27,717 bases of DNA, taken from positions 1 to 27,717 of the IMG/VR virus record IMGVR_UViG_3300031963_000751; one strand, 5' to 3'. A program made the position numbers and the translations under genes. A model generated the notes under the pieces. The model was not told the origin of the DNA. It saw only the letters and a list, made by a program, of their open reading frames with translations, and ran no database searches. This DNA is from a virus. Below, in pieces: positions 8,122-15,598 of this stretch (positions are counted from its first letter, which is position 1; each line of letters begins with the position of its first letter).

Positions 8122-9057
8122 TTACTTACCTTTTCTTTTTACTAGTAGGTTTTTGAGAGCAGCACGAGCGAGGCTGCGTGCACGACGTTGTCCTGCTGGG
8201 CGCTTTCCTGCAGGTAATGTTGACTTTGCAACAACTGGACCACCAAGAACTTCTTGTGCTTTGAGGCGACTTGTTTCTTCGCGATCAGTAGCAATGTCTT
8301 TCATTCTACCTTCTTTGAGTTTTGCTTTTTTTGCCGCTGCAAGATAAAGACCATAAGAAGTGCCAGCTTGTCGCTTTTTTGCTCTGTCTTCTAGTTCTTG
8401 CGCTCTTCTTTCGGCATCAAACTTTTGCTGCGCTCTTTTGACATATGGCTTCATTGGTTCGTGCGATTCAGCAAATTGCTTTGAGTATTTTGATTGAAGA
8501 TCTCTCTTTAGATCTGCAGCATGTCCTGCAGCCTGACTGCGGCTGTGTGCTGATGGCATGCTTGCGTAAGCAGTTGCCGTTTCTCGGCTCTTTCCTTTAC
8601 TTGCAACACCCTTGATCAATTGTCTCTTTAAATTTGCAATTCTCTTTTCTTTTGCATCCATCTCTTCACCCAAACGATAACCCTTAATTGGCATACCTGC
8701 GCGTGCCATTGAAATTGGATTGTCGTGCTCGGCGCCAAGTGGTTCACCACCGAATGCTCTGCGAAGTTTAAATTCTTTATTGCGAGCATTACGCTTTTCT
8801 ACGGCTCTCCTAATCAATTCAATGCGATCAACTTTCTTTGGCTCAGCAGCCTTTGCTTTTGCTTTGTTGATTACAGCGACATCTTTCTTGGCTTGAGCGG
8901 CGCTCTTTTGTTCGCCTTCATAACCACCGCTCTTTAAGAAAGCCTGAAACTTTGGATTTTTCGCATGTACTTTCTTTAACTTGCTCTTGAGCGCTTCAGA
9001 ACCAGAAGTAAAAACTTTGTGCCAAGCAGCATTTTCGTCTAAATTTTCGATTTCCAT
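8122..9057 (-). CDS. Strongly basic protein, candidate internal head protein
   Basis: A 311-residue protein, very rich in Lys, Arg and Ala and largely helical, ending LLVKRKGK. Such composition suits DNA binding or condensation. The N-terminus reads MEIENLDENAAW, placing an L-D-E tripeptide at residues 6-8, where a prohead-protease cut would leave a short leader. A motif PISMARAGM (114-122) resembles PLSVARMGM near the C-terminus of the NMNAT-kinase fusion. The ATG is preceded by GAGGATAATCGC. The gene lies between the Dps-like gene and another modular protein. I do not recognise a named family. Confidence 0.6.
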   Translation of the reverse strand: MEIENLDENAAWHKVFTSGSEALKSKLKKVHAKNPKFQAFLKSGGYEGEQKSAAQAKKDVAVINKAKAKAAEPKKVDRIELIRRAVEKRNARNKEFKLRRAFGGEPLGAEHDNPISMARAGMPIKGYRLGEEMDAKEKRIANLKRQLIKGVASKGKSRETATAYASMPSAHSRSQAAGHAADLKRDLQSKYSKQFAESHEPMKPYVKRAQQKFDAERRAQELEDRAKKRQAGTSYGLYLAAAKKAKLKEGRMKDIATDREETSRLKAQEVLGGPVVAKSTLPAGKRPAGQRRARSLARAALKNLLVKRKGK

Positions 9058-9078
9058 GCGATTATCCTCAGTAACTAA

Positions 9079-9612
9079 TTAAACGCCTTTGAGCGTTGTA
9101 GCAACTTTCCAATTTAACTTGGAAAATGCTTCGATGTTATTTTGCAAAAAATTTGAGAAACCAATTTCGCCAGCGGCTTCTGCTGCAGCGTATACGGTTT
9201 TCAATTCACGAACTAGTTTTGATAGTTCGTCGTTTAGATTTGCAAGCATCTGACGTGGCTCGAGCATTGCTGAAGTGTCTTCAACAACTGAAGATTTACG
9301 AGCAAGAGTTGCTGGTGAGAGCATTACATATCCGCCGAGAATACGAATGTGCTCAGCATGATTATCTACTGTGCCGTAAAGACCTTCGTAAACTTCACCA
9401 AATAGTGCGTGGTATTGTGGGAAGTTTGCGCCGTCGATGTTTAGGTGATAGGTATGTGCCTTCAAATAAACGCCGAAAATGTCAACAAGAGCCTTGTCAG
9501 CCATGCTTACAAGACCTGCTTTTTGAACTTCAACGTCTTCTTTTAGTTTCGTAGCCATAACAGCCTTCGCTGCGCCAGCCACTGAAAGTAATGATTTATC
9601 CTTAATGAACAT
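9079..9612 (-). CDS. dps: Dps-family ferritin-like DNA-protection protein
   Basis: A 177-residue protein, the usual Dps length. After an N-terminal extension (1-30) it has the Dps four-helix core. The segment from Y55 to G92 aligns without gaps to the ferroxidase region of E. coli Dps. His56, His68, Asp83 and Glu87 match E. coli His51, His63, Asp78 and Glu82. The position of E. coli Asp67 is Gly72, followed by Glu73. The C-terminal helix (about 120-172) also fits the family. Dps proteins form dodecamers that oxidise and store iron and bind DNA. The start is supported by AGGAG upstream, and a late-promoter-like AATAAATA lies 29 nt before the ATG. It sits amid basic virion-type genes, suggesting late expression. 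Confidence 0.85.
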   Translation of the reverse strand: MFIKDKSLLSVAGAAKAVMATKLKEDVEVQKAGLVSMADKALVDIFGVYLKAHTYHLNIDGANFPQYHALFGEVYEGLYGTVDNHAEHIRILGGYVMLSPATLARKSSVVEDTSAMLEPRQMLANLNDELSKLVRELKTVYAAAEAAGEIGFSNFLQNNIEAFSKLNWKVATTLKGV

Positions 9613-9640
9613 TATAGTTTACTCCTGGTTAGGTACGTTA

Positions 9641-9648
9641 TATTTATT
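9641..9648 (-). promoter_or_regulatory. T4-type late promoter-like core upstream of dps
   Basis: The minus strand reads AATAAATA, 7 of 8 bases of the T4 late core TATAAATA. It lies 29 nt before the dps ATG and overlaps the stop codon of the upstream gene. Position and spacing match the second AATAAATA at 13592-13585. Late T4 promoters have little else to recognise, and AT-rich sequence yields chance matches. Confidence 0.45.
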
Positions 9649-12106
9649 TGTCGCCAAATTCACGCTCAAATGCCTCGTTGACATCTACTGACTCACGACG
9701 CAAATCCTTATCGGCTGTGTGGTAGGTTTTGCCCTTTGTAATATAGGAATTTACACGAGCATGACCCCACTGCTGTGGCGTGGTTCCTGGACGATGTCCA
9801 GAATTCCAAGCCGCAACGCCACGATTATAAACCTTTCTTAAAGTGCCAAGCGAAATGCCCGACTTTCTCGCTTTATCGGCAAGTGACTTACCTGCTGATT
9901 CTTCCATCGTGCCCATTGCGGCTTGATGAATATGGCGATTTTGATGATGAATTACACGAGTATCGCGAATGCGCCGCTCACGTTCTGTCTTTTTAGTAAT
10001 TGCAGCATTATCAGTCATTTGCTCAGCAACGCGTGGCAATTCACGATAGGCTTTTGCTAATCCCTTTGAAGGAAGTTTCTTTGCAGCCTCACGACCCATT
10101 TGTAGTGCAGATCCACCAAATCGAACTTTACCGCTGATTGCTGCATTCACGCCAGCCTGACGCAATACCTTTTTCTTGGCTTCTGCGTTTGCTTTATTGC
10201 GTTCATCAATTTGTTCTACGCTTTCATATGCAGCAACTGTATGACGGTGAATGACTGGTCCTGTTTGTTGAGGTTTCGCGACTCGCGTTTGTCTTTCAAT
10301 AGTTGAGAATACAGCGCGCATATGTTTGTGGCTAACTGCTGGTTTCTTTTTTGCAACAGGTTTCTTTCGTAGAAAGGATAAGAAACCTTCAAATTGTTCG
10401 ACTTCTTCGTTTGTCTTAGCGACTTGTTTTTTATCATATTCTTTGCGAGCCTGAGTCAGCATTTCCTCGCCACGCTTACGGCTGGCATCGCTTGCAGTTT
10501 TTTCTCTGTCAAATGCGCGTTGTAATTTGACGGCTGCACTCATGCGCTTTGAGCCTTCATCCACTTGCTCGGCTTCTTCTTTCATTTGATTAATGTATGA
10601 TTTGAATTTGTCAGCAACAGTATCCCCTTTATGTCTGCTTATGTTGACAGACTTACCATGCAAACTACCACGGACTGTGTCATCGTCCTTGTCATGTTCT
10701 AGCCAGCCAACTTCTTTATTTCCAACAGAGACACTAAAGTGCCGCATCATTGGGTTTGCTCTTGAGCCTTTGAATACAGGAGACTCTTTAGGCTCAATTT
10801 TATATCCACGAGCCTCATCCACTTGCTCGACTTCTTCAAAATGAGCCTTCATGTGTGCTTCGGTGTCTTTCTTGGTTTGATTTGGACCAAGACCACCAAG
10901 TTTTGTCATGCGGCGAATATATTTTTTAGAAGCGGCAGCTGCACGAGCATTCTTATCTCGATTCAAGAAGTTCTTGACATCAGATGATTTTGGGCGAGCG
11001 GCTGCTTCATAATCGAAGCGCATGTTGGCTTCATCAACCTGCTCGACTTCTTCTTTTACTTTTTTATATTGTTTTTGCAATATTTTCAATGCACCTGATT
11101 TAACTTCATCGCGTTTAACTGGATTCGCTTTTTTTCCTAATGCTAATCCTTCAGCACCACGACTTGAAGATGGTTGAGATTTATCCATTTCATCGAGTGC
11201 AACTTCATGTAAGCGAACGTTGCTTACATGTGTTTTAAATATTGGGTAATAGTCATCACCACGACCTAGTGTACTGCGCTTATAATCGCTGCGGAAATAA
11301 ACATGACCACCTTCAACCTTTTCAACTTTACCAGTATTTTGACCACCTTTAATAGTTGAAATGTGATCGCCGACCTTTGGTTTATAATCTGCCATCTTTT
11401 CTTCACCCATATGTTTGAAGTATTGAACTTGTCTTTCGCGCTTCATTGCGCCAGCCTTTGTGTCATAAGTTCCAAGATTGCGTCCAGTCTTTTTAGAAAC
11501 AAGACGAAACTTACCATCAACCTTTACGATTGTTTCATCTAACTCTACGGACTCGTCCATTTTTGGACTGATTCCTTTATATTCTCTTTTAACACCTTCG
11601 CCGTCCCAATAAGCGCAGCACATTCTTTCTGTCACAAAGTCATGAATGTCCTCGTGATTGCAATATGCTTTTATCTTAACAACTGCCTTTCCTGGCAATG
11701 TAACAAGATCAGCATGTTTAGACATTTCAACGTATGCTTCGTTTGGCGCTTTCAATCCACCATATTCGTTCAATTCGCTCTTGTCGACTGGCTTCTCTGA
11801 TTCCTTTACCCAGTGAATACAGTTAGCGCAATTTGTTCCTTCAATCTTTTCTGGTGCACCTTCAACAACAATACCAATTTGTTCACCGAACATTTTATGA
11901 AAACGTTTTGTGTATTTGCTTGGTTTTGTTTTTGCTGTTGCATCACCAGGTGCAGGTTTGTATGCGCGTGGATCGCTGTCGGAAAGTTTTGCTGCCTTTT
12001 TCCAATGCGCAGCACGAGCCTTTGCAGTAGATTTACTTAAACCTGCCACATACTTCTTTGGCAATCCTGATTCTTTATCTTTTGCAACAGGAGGAAACTT
12101 TTTCAT
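9644..12106 (-). CDS. Large modular protein with recurrent [LIV]DE linkers
   Basis: An 820-residue mosaic protein. Residues 3-73 are a Lys-rich module (FPPVAKDKESGLPKKYV). Residues 91-168 are Cys-rich (C93, C96, C149, C163, C164) and resemble a HiPIP-like or zinc-binding fold. Residues 241-300 look like a small SH3/KOW-type beta-barrel. Residues 745-800 (SLGTLRKVYNRGVAAWNSGH) form a module recurrent in phage proteins. Between them lie short basic segments separated by acidic linkers ending in LDE, VDE or IDE at residues 191, 306, 359, 431, 517 and 635. T4 prohead protease cuts after I/L-x-E, so this may be a precursor cut into internal head peptides. It is coupled to the upstream NMNAT-kinase gene by ATGA. 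Function is inferred. Confidence 0.65.
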   Translation of the reverse strand: MKKFPPVAKDKESGLPKKYVAGLSKSTAKARAAHWKKAAKLSDSDPRAYKPAPGDATAKTKPSKYTKRFHKMFGEQIGIVVEGAPEKIEGTNCANCIHWVKESEKPVDKSELNEYGGLKAPNEAYVEMSKHADLVTLPGKAVVKIKAYCNHEDIHDFVTERMCCAYWDGEGVKREYKGISPKMDESVELDETIVKVDGKFRLVSKKTGRNLGTYDTKAGAMKRERQVQYFKHMGEEKMADYKPKVGDHISTIKGGQNTGKVEKVEGGHVYFRSDYKRSTLGRGDDYYPIFKTHVSNVRLHEVALDEMDKSQPSSSRGAEGLALGKKANPVKRDEVKSGALKILQKQYKKVKEEVEQVDEANMRFDYEAAARPKSSDVKNFLNRDKNARAAAASKKYIRRMTKLGGLGPNQTKKDTEAHMKAHFEEVEQVDEARGYKIEPKESPVFKGSRANPMMRHFSVSVGNKEVGWLEHDKDDDTVRGSLHGKSVNISRHKGDTVADKFKSYINQMKEEAEQVDEGSKRMSAAVKLQRAFDREKTASDASRKRGEEMLTQARKEYDKKQVAKTNEEVEQFEGFLSFLRKKPVAKKKPAVSHKHMRAVFSTIERQTRVAKPQQTGPVIHRHTVAAYESVEQIDERNKANAEAKKKVLRQAGVNAAISGKVRFGGSALQMGREAAKKLPSKGLAKAYRELPRVAEQMTDNAAITKKTERERRIRDTRVIHHQNRHIHQAAMGTMEESAGKSLADKARKSGISLGTLRKVYNRGVAAWNSGHRPGTTPQQWGHARVNSYITKGKTYHTADKDLRRESVDVNEAFEREFGDK
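10202..11053 (-). repeat. Degenerate EEVEQVDE-type linker repeats
   Basis: Five copies of a nine-residue linker lie within the 820-residue protein at 11053-11027, 10837-10811, 10579-10553, 10408-10382 and 10225-10202. They read EEVEQVDEA, EEVEQVDEA, EEAEQVDEG, EEVEQFEGF and ESVEQIDE. At DNA level the first three share GAAGAAG[TC]CGAGCA. Synonymous differences between copies indicate selection on the peptide, not recent DNA duplication. Confidence 0.8.
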
Positions 12107-13557
12107 TTGCTTTCTTCTTGTATTGCTGTTGTCGTTAAACCAATTCCACCTGATGGTACTGCGCCCATGCGACCATCAAAGTAACTGCTCATTCCCATTC
12201 TTGCGACAGAAAGAGGAGAGATATCTTTCAATTTCTTTTTCTTAGACTTCTTATTTTCTTCTTCGCCAATGGTTGGCTCAGCAGACCTGGCAACGGCAAT
12301 GCCGCCCCCTCTTGCATCTCCCTGACTACTTTCAAGGGGATTCTGTTCCTTTCGACGAATATTTTTCTTTTTATCTTCGTCAGCACTTGTTTCAGCTTCC
12401 GCATAACTCTTGACATCATTTGTGACCTGTCCTGGTGTTAAGTGCTTCATAAAATTTGAAGCATCGTTTGTCCCTGCTTCCAAAACTCTTTCATCTAAAA
12501 ATCTTTCAACACCTTCTGACAATTCACGAAGCCATCCGCCAATTTCTGCTTTGCGGCTTTCTTCTGCAATAATAATATTTTCTGAATTGTCATAGATGAA
12601 GAATGTTTTAAATTCTTCAAAAAATGCATTCATGTTCTTTAGTGATTCATCGTAACGATTCTTACGAACTTCTTCATTAAATGTTTTCGAACCTTTCATC
12701 AAACGGAAGTTATTACGATTGCGCGAAACTTCATCTGATGTATAAACGAAAACCATGGCAGTATCATAACCCATGGCTTCTAAAATTGTTTTTGCAATTT
12801 CAATCTTTCCTTTATTTTCGGCAGTACCGTTAATAATTACAGAAGGATAATCTTCTAGTTCAAGAAGATTCTTTTGTTCTAAAATTGCTTTATGCAGTTT
12901 ATCTAAACTTAATTCAATTAAATTATGTTCATTGAATACAGAATGAATCAAGAAATCTTTACCGCTTCCTGGTCCACCAACAAGAAATACTGCTTTATAA
13001 CTTTCTTTGAGTTTAGTCATTCCTGCTTTTACCTTATCGTGTAGTTCAGCGCCTAATTTTTTATCTTTATAATGAGATATGAAATCATTACGTTTGCCTG
13101 ACGAAACCAAACCGCGAAGTTTTGAGGCTGACATACCCTCCGCACCTTCTGAGTCTGGATCACGATGTCCTGCAGAAACAACTTCAACTTTCTTAATTTT
13201 TGGGAATTCTTTTGCGCGATATTTGTTTAGTAATTCGTGATATTCTGGAACGCGATCTGAGCCTGCAATTAGGGTAACGTGAGTATGCCCCTTACTTTCC
13301 AAATGCTGCATTGCATGAATAAGAGTACGAACCTTTGAATTTGAAACGACGTTTGCTTTTGGAAACAAACGACGCATCGCTGAAACTTTATCGTCGTGGG
13401 ATAGCGGATTGCTACGACTATCTTGAGTGTGTGTAGGGAAAATGTAGTGAGCGCCGCCTGTTTTTTCGGCGTGCTCCATTGCGGAGTTTACTACTTTACC
13501 GTGACCTTCTTCTGTTGGAGGGTTAAAACGACCCCACACTAGTGTTGCTTTACTCAT
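12103..13557 (-). CDS. NMNAT-like nucleotidyltransferase fused to P-loop kinase
   Basis: A 484-residue protein with two enzyme-like domains and a basic tail. Residues 2-180 resemble a nucleotidylyltransferase of the NMNAT/cytidylyltransferase superfamily: WGRFNPPT at 8-15 and EEGH at 16-19 in place of the usual [HT]xGH, and SASKLRG at 143-149 matching the ISSTxxR-type signature. Residues about 187-345 are a P-loop kinase with Walker A GGPGSGKD (194-201). The tail (from LDE at 354-356) is disordered and Lys-rich. NadR pairs NMNAT and ribosylnicotinamide kinase domains similarly, so NAD salvage is one possibility. Another is a polynucleotide or small-molecule kinase. The ATG is chosen over an in-frame TTG at 13578, since the fold starts at once. 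ATGA coupling follows. Confidence 0.75.
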   Translation of the reverse strand: MSKATLVWGRFNPPTEEGHGKVVNSAMEHAEKTGGAHYIFPTHTQDSRSNPLSHDDKVSAMRRLFPKANVVSNSKVRTLIHAMQHLESKGHTHVTLIAGSDRVPEYHELLNKYRAKEFPKIKKVEVVSAGHRDPDSEGAEGMSASKLRGLVSSGKRNDFISHYKDKKLGAELHDKVKAGMTKLKESYKAVFLVGGPGSGKDFLIHSVFNEHNLIELSLDKLHKAILEQKNLLELEDYPSVIINGTAENKGKIEIAKTILEAMGYDTAMVFVYTSDEVSRNRNNFRLMKGSKTFNEEVRKNRYDESLKNMNAFFEEFKTFFIYDNSENIIIAEESRKAEIGGWLRELSEGVERFLDERVLEAGTNDASNFMKHLTPGQVTNDVKSYAEAETSADEDKKKNIRRKEQNPLESSQGDARGGGIAVARSAEPTIGEEENKKSKKKKLKDISPLSVARMGMSSYFDGRMGAVPSGGIGLTTTAIQEESK

Positions 13558-13584
13558 AGTTTTACCATCTGTTGGCAATAAGAT

Positions 13585-13592
13585 TATTTATT
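13585..13592 (-). promoter_or_regulatory. T4-type late promoter-like core before the NMNAT-kinase gene
   Basis: The minus strand reads AATAAATA, 27 nt before the ATG at 13557. It overlaps the end of the upstream ligase-like gene. The same octamer at nearly the same spacing precedes dps, which strengthens both. Confidence 0.45.
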
Positions 13593-14754
13593 TTTTTCTT
13601 CCTTTTAGCAAATTAGAACGAGCAAATTCTGCACGATTTACTAATTTTGTTGGATGTCCATTATGTACCATAACAAACCCTTCTGGCTCGGTTTTTTTAC
13701 CGTCTATATGGTGTTCAAATTCAGTCGAGGAAGATAGAGTTTGCACTAGTGCATTTTTCGCTTTTTGAATAGCATGATGAATCTTAAACGCTTGGGCTAA
13801 ATGTTTACCATTTCTGTCGACTTCGTTGTGAAATGCATTTAAAAGTTCGTGTTGTTTGAGTTTACCTTTTGGCGTTTTCTTCTTTTCGATCTCGCCTTCG
13901 TAACGATTGGAGACGAAAGAACGATAACCCTCAACCGTTGGAGTCGTATTTTCACGAACGGTGTGATTAATATAAAGGTCTAAATGATCTTTATGGGCTC
14001 GAGCCACGTGATACATCTCTGGATGAGAGGCTTGGTGGTGGCGAATTGCTGAATTTAGGTAGGTGCGAAACTCTTTTTGATTCTTTTCAGAGTGTTCGAC
14101 TGGCTTTACGCCTGGATGAATAAGGTGAACGCTTGGGTGAGACCCAAATTTATCGTGATCTACGTCAAACCCTGCAGTCATATTTGCAAGATCAGGACCG
14201 TGATACTTTGTGTGAACAACTAATCCGACGTGGGCTTTTGCGATCTTTTGACCGTGTTCTGAGTCTACAGGGGTAGAATAGGTGATTGTATTTGGAGTAA
14301 AATGATATTTACCGCCTTTTTTAGCCACATCACCCTTTGTATACATTAGGTCGCCTTGATAAACGCCATGTTTTGGGGCGACTTTAGGTAAATGTCGAAG
14401 CGCAGTTTTAAGTTTTTCGACTAATCCAGGTGCGTGACCGTGATTGCGATCGATGTCGGCTTCACTATAATTGATTTTTGGATTAACGTTGAAAGCCGAC
14501 TTACTGGCAACAAAGAACTTGCCCGTTTGTGGATGACGACCAAACACGATAGAAGGGGATCCATCGTACTTGGTCGTCACTTTTGTAGTATTGAACGCAC
14601 CGTTAAGTTTGTCGTTTACTGCTGAGAGAGCATCTACCGTATGGTGAAAACCTGTTTCACCGCTATGTAGAAAGTTATCTTCTGCGTGTGTTAAGTGCTT
14701 TAAATGCTTAACTGGTTCTATTTCTTCTTGTAAATAGGTGCTAAACGATAACAT
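13588..14754 (-). CDS. Ligase-like nucleotidyltransferase (DUF6267-like)
   Basis: A 388-residue protein with the order of motifs seen in covalent nucleotidyltransferases (DNA/RNA ligases). KYDG at 62-65 supplies the likely nucleotidyl-accepting Lys62 (motif I). YQGDLMY at 132-138 fits a motif III region. PEGFVMVHNG at 357-366 fits motif IV, and TKLVNRAEF at 369-377 fits motif V. It resembles an uncharacterised marine-phage family that I recall as DUF6267. Substrate is unknown: nick or RNA sealing, or a non-ligase NMP transfer, are all possible. The first ten residues (MLSFSTYLQE) match the pattern of the T4 capsid-targeting sequence, hinting at packaging in the head. A late-promoter-like CTAAATA and a GGAGAG site precede it. 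Confidence 0.75.
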   Translation of the reverse strand: MLSFSTYLQEEIEPVKHLKHLTHAEDNFLHSGETGFHHTVDALSAVNDKLNGAFNTTKVTTKYDGSPSIVFGRHPQTGKFFVASKSAFNVNPKINYSEADIDRNHGHAPGLVEKLKTALRHLPKVAPKHGVYQGDLMYTKGDVAKKGGKYHFTPNTITYSTPVDSEHGQKIAKAHVGLVVHTKYHGPDLANMTAGFDVDHDKFGSHPSVHLIHPGVKPVEHSEKNQKEFRTYLNSAIRHHQASHPEMYHVARAHKDHLDLYINHTVRENTTPTVEGYRSFVSNRYEGEIEKKKTPKGKLKQHELLNAFHNEVDRNGKHLAQAFKIHHAIQKAKNALVQTLSSSTEFEHHIDGKKTEPEGFVMVHNGHPTKLVNRAEFARSNLLKGRKK

Positions 14755-14762
14755 TTAAAAAC

Positions 14763-14791
14763 ATACTCTCCGCTCTGTGGGATATGAGTAT
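14763..14791 (-). promoter_or_regulatory. Inverted repeat overlapping a ribosome-binding site
   Basis: ATACTC (14791-14786) and GAGTAT (14768-14763) on the minus strand are complementary, with a 17-nt loop between. The 3' arm overlaps the GGAGAG (14771-14766) that serves the gene at 14754, 11 nt before its ATG. A hairpin here could partly hide the ribosome-binding site. The stem is only 6 bp, so the effect may be small or nil. Confidence 0.3.
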
Positions 14792-14797
14792 ATTTAG
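14791..14797 (-). promoter_or_regulatory. Late promoter-like CTAAATA before the ligase-like gene
   Basis: The minus strand reads AACTAAATATACTC in the 50-nt gap between the reductase gene and the ligase-like gene. TAAATA matches the last six bases of the T4 late core TATAAATA. This is the longest intergenic gap in the window and marks the change from sugar-metabolism genes to virion-type genes. Confidence 0.45.
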
Positions 14798-14804
14798 TTT
14801 CTTT

Positions 14805-15590
14805 TTAATTACTCTTCATTTTTGCAAGAGCAGCAGTCAACGCCTCACGAACTGGACGCATAGCAGGATGCGCTGGGATCGTGCAGGTAGAACGAGAAGC
14901 CAAAGTGGCTTCTTTGAATTCTTCTGGCGTAAACCATTGAACGTTATCAATACCCATTAACTCCACGAGTTCGTGCATATTGACCGAACCTTCGTTTACA
15001 AGATTCACAGGACCTGATTCGCCGTCTTCAATAAGATCGCATGCAACACGAACGGCTTCGTCAAGGTCAGTAAGAGAGTTTTGACCTGCGTCGATAAGTT
15101 TAGCGTTCTTGGCGTAATTCATCACCTTGGTTAGGTAATTCTTTTTCTCATTAAGACCAGTAAATGGCATGCGAATACGGAAAACAAGAGCACGATCCTT
15201 CAAATAAAGATCCGAAACGCCCTTGGTTACTGAATAGATGCTACCGAAGTAATTTGGATCATCATTTACATGAGAGATCTCACCTTGGTAAATGCAGCCG
15301 CTCGAGAAGTGAGCCAAACGTGGCTTGTGCCAATTTTCTTCGCAGGATTTGTAAAGTAATGCTGGAAAAATGGCATTAGCGTAGGTGGTTCCTTCGCGAT
15401 CTAATTCACAAGCATCGACATTTGGCGATCCTGTCATACCTGCACAGTTCACAACCCAATCATAAACGCCATCTGCTGCTTCTGCCAACGCATTCTTATG
15501 ATCGGAAATCGTCACAACATGATTGCGATTCATAAGTTCCGTTAAAACTTTTTTACCTGTCCATCCACGCCCAACAACTAAAATTTTCAT
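14805..15590 (-). CDS. rmlD: RmlD-like dTDP-sugar reductase (SDR)
   Basis: A 261-residue extended short-chain dehydrogenase/reductase. The N-terminal dinucleotide-binding loop is GRGWTG (7-12), a GxGxxG variant. FSSGCIY (95-101) and the catalytic YSVTK (119-123) follow. It resembles dTDP-4-dehydrorhamnose reductases and the reductase half of epimerase/reductases, which reduce the 4-keto sugar with NAD(P)H. It follows rmlB and rmlA in a single run, supporting a dTDP-sugar substrate. No rmlC is present nearby, so the product need not be dTDP-rhamnose. The ATG with GAGGTG at good spacing is preferred over an in-frame TTG at 15602. Confidence 0.75.
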   Translation of the reverse strand: MKILVVGRGWTGKKVLTELMNRNHVVTISDHKNALAEAADGVYDWVVNCAGMTGSPNVDACELDREGTTYANAIFPALLYKSCEENWHKPRLAHFSSGCIYQGEISHVNDDPNYFGSIYSVTKGVSDLYLKDRALVFRIRMPFTGLNEKKNYLTKVMNYAKNAKLIDAGQNSLTDLDEAVRVACDLIEDGESGPVNLVNEGSVNMHELVELMGIDNVQWFTPEEFKEATLASRSTCTIPAHPAMRPVREALTAALAKMKSN

Positions 15591-15598
15591 AGCACACC

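Noticed and set aside
13558-13578. TTG start extending the NMNAT-kinase gene
   Set aside because: The ATG at 13557 starts directly at the fold, and the TTG has no ribosome-binding site. The TTG starts at 15602 and 6396 were rejected on the same basis.
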